From the NCBI GenBank assembly GCA_021234155.1, contig JAJEKV010000050.1, forward strand, positions 9,616,760 through 9,680,759: 64,000 nucleotides of DNA, written 5' to 3'. Origin of the DNA: Isoetes taiwanensis. Its lineage: Eukaryota; Streptophyta; Lycopodiopsida; Isoetales; Isoetaceae. The notes below the pieces were generated by a model. The model did no database searches. It saw nothing but the letters and a program-made list of their open reading frames with translations, and was not told where the DNA came from. Of this stretch, positions 56,110-64,000 are shown in pieces (positions within the stretch are counted from its first letter, which is position 1; each line of letters begins with the position of its first letter). The position numbers and the translations under genes are program-made.

Positions 56110-56760
56110 GAATTTGTGGAGCTATCAACTTGCATTGCCTAAGAAGAAGAATGGCCTCAAATCATTAGAACACTTTGTATTCACAACCGAAGCTGCATTA
56201 ACAGGGGCAGATGAGGTAAGAGCATTGTCGCAACTTATCAGAGATGGTAAAGATACATTGTGCGTTATATTTAATGAACATGTTGTGATACGTAACGACA
56301 GAATCAATATCCGTGCAATTTAGTGTTGGCTCATCTCAAGATCATTTATGTAGTGTGGATTGGAAGAAATGGCCATATTCTGATCAACTCTCTTGCGTGT
56401 CAGCCACTCACATGGTCTTTGCTCTAGTGTGGATTCGGTTCAACAGAATTGGGTTTATGTGTATGATCCATTTACATATTGTACACGTAATTTGATATGC
56501 CCTTGCGGTGGTTTTGAGTGGTCCTCTATTCGGGATGTGTGTGCTGGTATACAAAGACAAAGAGATGGATGGAGAGCAGCGTTTTCTGGAGGAAACAATT
56601 CATTTCCTCTTGTTTAGAAACCAAGATTTGTGGCGAGGCTTGCAAGAGCATTATAGTAGAGATGTAGTTGCTGTGGTTATTGCATAGTTACTGCATACCT
56701 TTAGTCGTGGGTAATGAGGATGAAACCAGGTCTTATGTGCTGCAGGTATTGTGGTAGTGT
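56110..56760 (+). pseudogene. Unidentified coding remnants downstream of the AP-3 exon
   Basis: From about 56108 the frame reads LPKKKNGLKSLEHFVFTTEA, then EVRALSQLIRDGKDTLCVIF and NEHVVIRNDRINIRA to a stop at 56321. Shifted frames then give QNWVYVYDPFTYCTRNLICP, CGGFEWSSIRD (56435-56540) and RFLEETIHFLLFRNQDLWRG followed by LQEHYSRDVVAVVIA, ending around a GGGTAATGAG donor. The Cys-containing YDPFTYCTxxLxCPCGG recalls SWIM-type zinc fingers, but the match is weak. It is probably a second captured gene. Confidence 0.4.
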
Positions 56761-57560
56761 CTTTATGCATGGTAGATAACCATCTCTTGTTGCCAAGAAG
56801 GGATTACAAATATTTTTGATGATGTACTGATCAATAAAATCCTTCTACGTGTTCTGTTTGCATAACGGTATGATGGATTTTTGAAATGGATTGCCTTTTA
56901 TGGCCATATTGTTATGTGCCTCAAACCAGGCCTGATTTCAATTTTGCATTAATTTGCAGAATGCAGCTCTGTACTTAATACTTACTGAATTTTTGAGAAA
57001 GAATCCTTTAATTTGTTGGATTTTTTTATAGAATTTTAACCCAAAATTCTGCCTCAAACTAGAATGCAGCACAATAGCGGGCAGGTTTTGGACGAAGGGA
57101 TATGCATCCCTCTCAAGTGATGAAAGTAATTTGGTGATGAAAATGAATTCAAACGGTTAATTGAGGGGCTAAAATCTCTTTGGCAATTCATTGCCTCTCT
57201 TCATGCTGCACTTTGTTTGTTGGGGTTAATATGTTGTGTTAGTTTCATCATGGGACGATATGGCATATTGTTAAGCGGTTTTGAATGTGTTAGATCATGC
57301 AAAAAAAACTACAAAGTAAAATGTATAAATTGTAAAATGGCTTCTTTCAGCATCCAAGCCTGAGATTGGCACTTCTCTGTATAATATCTTAACAGTGTAT
57401 GGTCTTTCTGAGTTTACAGGACAAATGAATCCATAGGCCTTGCCTTCTCTGGTTTATATTTTTCTTAGTAACTCCATACAAGTACTCTTGTGCCACACAG
57501 AGTTGCGAGTAAATGTGATTAACTCAGCATTCACATTATAGTGGCATGGTACAATGTGGC
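56761..57560. other. No gene recognised
   Basis: AT-rich sequence. Two similar phrases (gcctcaaac(c/t)ag and aattttgc/aaattctgc) occur near 56920 and 57050. No coding frame or element end is supported. Confidence 0.4.
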
Positions 57561-57847
57561 TTCACATAGTTGACATTTTACATCAGAGGATAATGTTTAG
57601 CACAAAGGCACATGCTCTATAGATGAGGGAAATGAATAGTTAGACCTTGAATTTAGGCTCTACTATGTTAGGAAGATGTGATCACCAGGAGAACTGTTTG
57701 CATTGCCCATGTAATTGATATCAAGGACTGTGCTTCCAAACTACACATAGAGAAAGCTACAATTAAAAACTTATCCAAAACATGATAAGTAAATTTTAAA
57801 CTTACAGTAAAATGATCAAGTAAATCATGATCCATAACTCACCTTCA

Positions 57848-58112
57848 TAAATAATGCGAACAATGTCGACCCATTCTGGAACAAGTTCCCTGAAAATGAC
57901 TCCATCTCGACGTGCATCAAGTATGGTCAATGAACTTAAAGTCATAAAAATATGTCAGGATACTTTCCTGAATGGAACCTGATATAATGACGTTATCTTT
58001 CAGCTATGAGATGTTCCAACAAAGGAAGTTAGCTAATCTTAAATAAAGGTGGAAGCACTCTCTAAGCATCTCTGCCTCTGATTGTGACTGCTCCTTGATG
58101 TGTGATGTCTGA
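57848..58112 (-). pseudogene. Two possible exons of an unidentified gene
   Basis: On the minus strand, after TTTTTTCAG at about 58112, one frame reads TSHIKEQSQSEAEMLRECFH then LYLR. After a gap, 57935-57848 reads LTILDARRDGVIFRELVPEW and VDIVRIIYEG, ending at GAAG|GTGAGT, a consensus donor. Both are helix-like, and splice signals are present at the right places. I cannot name the protein. No further exons were found in this window. Confidence 0.35.
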
Positions 58113-58443
58113 AAAAATGTTATGCATGTAAGATGTTTTTTCGCAGCATTGTAGAACCAATTCCATAGCATAGCATGTGATTAAATACCTATTTTAATTT
58201 CTCTCTCACCTGATATATCGAAAAAAAAAATGTTTTTTTATTGTTCGATAGACCTAGATCTGAACAGAACATGCTATAATAAATGGCTACAAATCAAAGA
58301 CAACCTAATTGTTAAGTATGTGGGTCTTTTTGCCTTTAATTAACCTGCACAGCTTCGAAAGAAAACTCAAAACTCTTGCACTAAGAAAATGGCACCCTCT
58401 GTTCATAGCATTCACACGGCTTCAAACACAAAAGAAAAAAGAC

Positions 58444-58635
58444 CCAACACGAAAAAATGATATAGAAACCATGAAAACACATTTCCAACACGAAAAGACG
58501 AAATAGAAACCATGAAAACACATTCTCAGGCCATCGGAGGGCAACCCCTCGTGCGTAGCATCTTGTTCTTTTAGCTTGTCTCCTCTTTCGTGTCTCCCTT
58601 TTTAGCTTGTCTCCTCTTTCGTGTCTCCCTATGTG
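58444..58635. repeat. Two short tandem duplications
   Basis: Unit one: ccaacacgaaaa...gaaaccatgaaaacacatt, twice with a 41-43-bp period (58444-58527). Unit two: ttagcttgtctcctctttcg followed by tgtctccct, twice with a period of about 33 bp (about 58570-58630). Confidence 0.85.
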
Positions 58636-58639
58636 CTGC

Positions 58640-59265
58640 CTATCTGGTTTGACAATCATTACTACCAAGCTTTTTAAGAACCTTTGCCCCAAAAGTTGCA
58701 AATGAAGTATTGCGTATTAAGGAAGAAAAAGGACTTGTGTCTTGCCTCTCAATCCAAAGTCCTTTGAGTTTCTCTCAGATGTTGGAGCAAAGCATGGAAT
58801 GAGGGGGTAAAAGGAAAAACAATGCAAGTCATCTCTATTTCGTCACGCTTCAGCGGTCAATTTCAAAGTGCCCATTTCTGATCAGTTGAAAATAGTGACT
58901 ACTTAACTCTAGTCTTTGCTCTATATACTTAATTAAACGAATCTCACCATTCGTTTTTTCCATGTATTATGGCGTCAAGTTCAAGTTTTATTCCCTACCA
59001 TTGATCTGGCAGATATTCCCGGCATTGTGCCAGATCAATGGCCATTAAGATTTTCACCACAAATTAAAAAGCCACTTCCTATGGTGCAAATCGAACATAT
59101 GGTTCCAAACTTTATTTCGATATATACATCACATAAAGCCATGGTTCAGAACTACATAGATTTACAGCCAAATAAGCATTATTCATACAACTGCATACAC
59201 GCAACACAATACAAAGAAGAGCCCATGGCATAAGCGTAGAGCCATGGCACTACCCAGCTCCTCTT
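58640..59265. other. No gene recognised
   Basis: A perfect inverted repeat, attGATCTGGCA...TGCCAGATCaat, spans about 59001-59040, with a loop of about 15 nt. Otherwise no coding or repeat structure was supported. Confidence 0.4.
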
Positions 59266-59269
59266 AAGT

Positions 59270-60248
59270 ATGTCCGACTGCGCAAAATTCAACTCCTCTT
59301 CAACTCTCGAGAAGAATTCAGGGGGCAAAATACGGAACTCTATTCCAAATCAGATTACTTCTGTTGTAACCCTGTTGCAGTGGCGAAATGAGGGGTTTCA
59401 ACCCAGGGATTCCCACTCCCCTAAACTACAGAATCGGTCTGCAGACCATGAAACCGGTCTGCCATCTCTCTGCGGGAAACCTCCAGGCTCCTCTATCTGT
59501 GCAAATTATCCACCTTTGAACATGCTCAAGCCTAATAACACCTTAGCTCTATGAATCCATTGTCTTTCAACCAAGACTCAATGTCCGGCTCACAATCAAG
59601 CTGCTCTTTTCTTCTTCCCTCCATGGCTCGGTCTACAATCGACAAAAGGAGTGGTCTATTGCTCCCTTTGCAGCTGCGCTAGTTGATCATAATCAAGATA
59701 TCTGCTCCGACCCTTTAGAAACGGCCACAAAAGCCGTTGGCATTAAGGCTAGAGGATCGAACCTCGAGGCGAAGGCCGGAATCTCTGGCCCAACAAACCG
59801 GCCATCTCTGGCCCAGGCACGCGGGGCTGCGTTGGCCTCCCTTATTAGCCACGCTCACCAACATCCTCCATCGCTCCTCCAAGCTCCTGCGGAATCCTTG
59901 AGCGCTCCTAACATGGGAGAAATCAGAGTGGTTGGCCTCCACCATACCGACGCGTTCGCCTGCCTCTCCCAGACACCGCCCTCTGTACAAACACCACAGG
60001 GCAGGAAAGCGAATGGCTCGTGCCTTCCAAATTCGACTTCCTGCAATTCAACCTTCGCAAAAAAGACGCATGCAAAAAGGGAGTTGCAGCCCACCCAAAA
60101 TAGCATGAAACACTCAAGCTCCTCTCACATGGCAAATTATACGATTTCTTACACAAATCATAGTCCAAACCACTGGTTGAAACCCCTATCCCAACCCAAA
60201 ACGAAATTAGCACACTATATTATTCAGCACCATGTGTTTTTAAGTTGA
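59270..60248 (+). pseudogene. Unidentified coding region with one +1 frameshift
   Basis: Frame one starts at 59270 (MSDCAKFNSSSTLEKNSGGK...), passes RNEGFQPRDSHSPKLQNRSA and ends NNTLAL-stop at 59554. A frame shifted by +1 is open from 59547 to 60248, about 233 codons: YESIVFQPRLNVRLTIKLLF, VYNRQKEWSIAPFAAALVDH, NQDICSDPLETATKAVGIKA, and later LISHAHQHPPSLLQAPAESL. The two frames overlap by eight bases and read as one continuous protein if shifted. It is Ser/Pro/Gln-rich with few hydrophobic blocks, as in a retroelement gag/ORF1 or a disordered cellular protein. The family is unknown. Confidence 0.4.
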
Positions 60249-60396
60249 TGACACTTTTTCTATTGCACATGGCGTTTTAAGTCACATTGGACTCCATTCC
60301 ATTTATGTGTGATGTACCTTGTTTTCAAGAACTATATATACAATATTAACGTTCAAGATAGATATATCAAATTTGTGTCTATTTGAGGAGCTCAAC

Positions 60397-61798
60397 TTAA
60401 ATTTCTTGAAATTTGCACACCCCATTCTTCTTGCCAGGTCCCTTGGCGCGCATCAGAGTGTACACTCCAGCACCTAATTGAGCTCCTAGAATTGGGCCAA
60501 CTATATACACCCACAACCCTCTGTAGTTATTAGCTGCAACTGCTGGGCCGAAAGTGCGCACTGGATTCATTGATGCTCCAGAGACAGGCCTGTGACAAAA
60601 GTAGTAACAAATATATGAGCCCCTAAGGAACCTGATATTTTTATCAGTAAGTTTAAGAAATTATTTTGTTACGAACTGTTTGCTCACCTTGCTATCAAAT
60701 TGTTGAGATACACAGTGGCCCCCACAGCTATGGCAGCAAGCTCTCCAACCTGCATATGTAAGGCTCAGAACAGGTTGAAGATAGAAAATATTTTACTAGT
60801 GTTGCAAGGAACTCACAGCTCTAGTGTCAGTTGAGACCGAAGTTATAATAAACATTAATATGGATGTAACTAGCAGCTCAAAACAAAGGGACTGCATATC
60901 ACCATTAGCAGGAACTGTCACACCTAGGCTTTCTGCAGGTGAATACAGAATCTTTAGTGCATATGAAGCCAATAAAGATCCCAGTGTTTGGGACACAATG
61001 TAGAAAGGAACCTGAAAAATAATCTTCAAGATCAGAATTTGAATATGCAAAAAAAGAACTTACAAACAAGTTTAAACATGCCCAGATCGGTCAGTAAGGT
61101 TATATTAGATATAGTAATCAGCAAGTAAAAATAATTGAACATGGAGGTAAAGAAAAATGCCCAGATCGGTCAGTAAGGGTCAGTAAGGTTATATTAGATA
61201 TAGTAATCAGCAAGTAAAAATAATTGAACATGGAGGTAAAGAATAGAAACGAGGATAGGATTTAGGGTTAAAGCTTACATGGCCCCATGGGAAATGACGA
61301 AAAGAAGCAAAGGCAAGAGTTACTGCTGGGTTGATATGAGCTCCTGAAATATGCCCCGTTGCAAGAATAATAATTACAACTGGAAGTCCAGAGCCAGCAG
61401 CACAGCCCTGGATTCCAAGACTACCACTTTGCTGATCAACTATACCAGTTCCTGCTGCCGCTATGAGCAGAATAAAGGTGCCTACAAACTCCGAAAAGCA
61501 CTGTACAAAGATAGAACAAAACAGAGCATTCAGGATCAATTCAAGGAAATATAAAATAAGAAGCTATGAAGGTTTTAAATGGCAAACCTTTTTCATGATG
61601 GAAGCGCAAGATAGAACAAAACAGAGCATTCAGGATCAATTCAAGGAAATATAAAATAAGAAGTTATGAAGGTTTTAAATGGCAAACCTTTTTCATGATG
61701 GAAGCGCAAGGAGAGTCCTCTTCTTCCAGGGCGTCAGAAGAGCTCGCATCTTCGGGATCTGCGTCGATGTCATTGCGGAACTTGGTATAGCCAGGCAT
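60397..61798 (-). CDS. NIP: NIP-type aquaporin (nodulin-26-like intrinsic protein), five exons
   Basis: A membrane channel of the plant-specific NIP group, which passes small uncharged solutes such as glycerol, boric acid or silicic acid. Exons (minus): 61798-61688, 61500-61279, 61011-60817, 60749-60688, 60589-60397. All introns are GT-AG, and the spliced reading is open for 260 residues, a normal NIP length. The start ATG at 61798 gives an acidic cytosolic N-terminus ([18 protein letters not shown]). The first channel box is [10 protein letters not shown] (residues 88-97), the second [10 protein letters not shown] (200-209). NPV in place of NPA, and HFPWGH before helix 3, are as in NIP5/NIP6 types. 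By alignment the selectivity filter is Ser74-Asn193-Ala202-Arg208, which fits no common NIP class. Residue 197 is Arg, where Gly is usual. Repeats fill introns 1 and 2 and the upstream region. Confidence 0.9.
61082..61246. repeat. Tandem duplication inside NIP intron 2
   Basis: The unit cagatcggtcagtaaggtta followed by tattagatatagtaatcagc and aattgaacatggaggtaaaga occurs twice, with a period of 79-89 bp. The second copy carries an extra ten-base gtcagtaagg duplication. Confidence 0.95.
61509..61708. repeat. 100-bp tandem duplication across the NIP exon 1/intron 1 border
   Basis: Two copies with a period of exactly 100 bp (61509-61608 and 61609-61708) differ at one base. The unit includes the last 21 bases of exon 1 (CTTCCATCATGAAAAAG end) with the GT donor and about 75 bases of intron. 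The inner copy therefore places a second, identical donor site 100 nt into the intron. Its use would add 100 nt and shift the frame. Confidence 0.95.
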
Positions 61799-61939
61799 GG
61801 CTGTGTGCGACTCAATGCCGGAGCTGAAAATACAAATGTTGCCAGGGATACTTTTTGTTACTTACTTTTTCTTCTCTTCTCAAGTTTGTTTCAAAAATAA
61901 TCGTCTGTTCGTAAAGACACCGATGGAGGCACTCTCGCC

Positions 61940-62450
61940 ACGTCTGCTCCCAGGACCATGGGGAGAAATCCTAGCCAGAATAAGATTATCGTATCAACTC
62001 TTGGTCTGTATCTTGCAACACTAGTGTTTGTCTTATGCTCTACATTTGTAAGTTGTAGGAGCATAGCACCATGAGATGATCTTTTGTACCTAAATAATGG
62101 AGTTTGTTAGTGCTAGAATTTCCCCTATGGCACATGCCAACTGGCCTTGGTACCTGTTGACAATATTATTCTCGCCACTTGCCTTCACCAACTGGATGAC
62201 CATGGGGAGAATTCGTAGCCAGAATCAAATTATCGTATCAACTCTTGGTCCATATCTTGCAAGACAAGTGTTGTCTTATGCAGTTGTAAGTTGTAGGAGT
62301 ATAGCACCATGAGATGATCTTTTGTACTTATATTTTGGAATTTGTTGGTGCTAGAATATCCCCTAAATGATGGCACATGCCAACTGGCCTTGTTACATGT
62401 TGACCATATTATCCTCGCCATTTGCCTTCACCACAACTGGAGGACAAATT
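61940..62450. repeat. 244-bp tandem repeat upstream of NIP
   Basis: accatggggagaa(a/t)tc begins at 61955 and 62199. Shared blocks include gattatcgtatcaactcttgg, ttgtaagttgtaggag, atagcaccatgagatgatct and ggcacatgccaactggcctt. A third partial copy ends near 62450. In the NIP orientation this is promoter or 5' leader sequence, so the duplication may carry promoter elements. Confidence 0.9.
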
Positions 62451-64000
62451 TGTCAAATAACTTACCAATCGTGACATAATAAAATCATCAATTGCCAAAA
62501 CCATCTCAAACATGTTTACGAAGTATGTGTTGGTTATCCTAGTAAAATAACACTGCTCTTCAACGTGTCTCACTATTATAGGGTTAGCTTGCCTCGTGGC
62601 AAAATCGAATCCTAAAGCCCTTTTTCCACAACAGTCTTATTTTATGAGAAATCCTTTTGGGCTCCATGTCATACATAAGGCATGTCTTAAAATAATCAAT
62701 TTTCCATTACTTTAATATAAGACACACGTCTTATTGATATAAGACGTGACTAGAAAAGACATGTCTTGAGAAGCTACCTTTTGTATTTCTGTTTCCAATT
62801 TGATTTCATTTGTCAACGTATAACTAGTTGATTAAAAGTTTACACCTTTTTAAAGACCCTCATGTCAATGTCTTGGTCCTCGTCATTTAAGGCCAGGTTT
62901 TATTCTTGTCCACTTATTTTACGAGGTTATACCCCAATACATTTCATTCCCAATTTGTTAATGCCAATAACAACTTATCAGCAGGGTGTTATGCCCATAA
63001 GATTCCTATTTTTCGACATGTGTTCGTCTATTACCATTCTGTTTGGTTTTGTTTATACAGAGTATGATGGAGAGCACACATCATATGATCGGGGGCAGAT
63101 TCGGTATCCTTAGCAATGAAATCATGCATTGGATATGCTCAAATCCATTATGCACGAATTCATTGATTTGAGAAAAATTACATTCTCATCTTGCTCCAAA
63201 TAGCAAGACTGAAGCAATGAAGCTTTTAAGCGGCTCAATAATTTATAAATATATGAGCTTTGCTTACGGACGTCATTATCCCTAATATACATACTGATAG
63301 AACATACTCTGAAGATCAAGCTAGCCTACAATTAACGATAAAAGGTGAAGAAGATCAACAATGCGATGTTTCCTACCTAGAAAGCACATATATGCCACAA
63401 CTCGATAAGAGCTTTTATAACTAAACATCCATAACATCCATAACTAAAAAGAATCGCCATGGCGATGATTTCAAGGTCAAATGTGATTACATTACTGAAG
63501 TTTTATTACACTCAAGGATAGCATTCTGAAAACTTATAAGAATCATGGCTTTTTGTAGAACTCATTTTTTATCATATTGCTCTTTTGTACATTTCATAGA
63601 GATTGCCTTACAACGTCAAAATTTCAATCCCCTACAGCCCTATCCATTTGTTGTTGACCCAAGAGCAGGCAATTTTCAATATCTATTTCAAATAGCCTGG
63701 CTTATCTAGGATCTATTCACGGGGATTTTGGCAACCGGTCAGTATAAGAAAAAAGAAAAGAAAAAGTTTGAGGGGGGAGATGATGGAGATGAATATTGTG
63801 GTTAAATACCTTTAAAATAATTTAAGGTTGGAGATGAAGAGGCCGAAATGGATGGATGAAATGAAGGGGTCGAAATGGATGGATGAGATGAAGGGATTGA
63901 AATGAATGGATAAGATTAAGAGGTACACTGTATAAGAATCTTGAGGAGCACGAGCTCCTCCTCTTTCCCCTGCCTCTATTTTGTTGGGTGGCAGCCTCCA
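62451..64000. other. No gene; short tandem repeat near the end
   Basis: At 62660-62770 the words aagacatgtctt/acacgtcttat recur in both orientations. A 27-bp unit (gaaatggatggatgagatga followed by aggg) repeats about three times at 63842-63925. No coding frame was supported, and the window ends in unremarkable sequence. Confidence 0.5.

Noticed and set aside
54996-56760. A single intact gene spanning the exon fragments
   Set aside because: The AP-3 delta exon is frameshifted, the flanking pieces do not belong to delta adaptin, and MRS2 motifs that should be about 80 residues apart are fused.

Overview
The window looks like part of a large, repeat-rich land-plant nuclear genome. It has plant-type introns with GT/AG borders, a plant-specific NIP aquaporin, a LysM receptor ectodomain, an AP-3 delta exon, an MRS2-like exon, and several layers of nested retroelements with microsatellites. 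A DIRS-type tyrosine-recombinase retrotransposon and low gene density fit a fern or another non-flowering plant better than a typical angiosperm. That lineage guess is inference. No prokaryotic features, CRISPR arrays or rRNA were seen.

Layout. 1-1.84 kb: an unidentified gene fragment with an intron (copy A). 2.5-3.6 kb: 3' part of a LINE (called LINE-G here). 3.8-5.2 kb: direct repeats, a 270-bp tandem array and a long CTAT microsatellite. 7.0-7.5 kb: an internally deleted LINE-G copy. 8.3-11.4 kb: copy B of the first gene fragment, split by a 5'-truncated L1-like element. 12.4-12.9 kb: a broken LysM gene. 13.1-17.1 kb: small repeats. 17.1-17.8 kb: another deleted LINE-G copy. 18.4-30.5 kb: a long degraded LINE-G (ORF1, endonuclease, reverse transcriptase, 3' tail) interrupted at 22.44-29.49 kb by a complete but dead Ty3/gypsy element with both LTRs. 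33.3 kb: a G-rich polypurine tract. 34.6 kb: a tRNA-like pol III head. 35.1-35.8 kb: another LINE-G 3' end. 41.8-45.9 kb: a DIRS-like element on the minus strand, split by a LINE-G copy. 47.0-49.9 kb: a non-autonomous LTR element with a perfect 5-bp target duplication. 52.7-54.8 kb: an L1-like element with poly(A). 54.77-56.7 kb: palindromes, then a patchwork of exon fragments from different genes. 59.3-60.2 kb: an unidentified open frame. 60.4-61.8 kb: the only apparently intact gene, a five-exon NIP aquaporin on the minus strand.

The genes do not form a pathway. The window is mostly a record of insertion into insertion: gypsy into LINE-G, LINE-G into DIRS, L1 into copy B, and an LTR element beside a coiled-coil coding remnant. 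Sequence quality or mutation load is uneven. From about 8.4 to 12.3 kb and 18.4 to 30.5 kb, paired repeats disagree heavily around CAG/CTG sites, while other repeat pairs are nearly identical.
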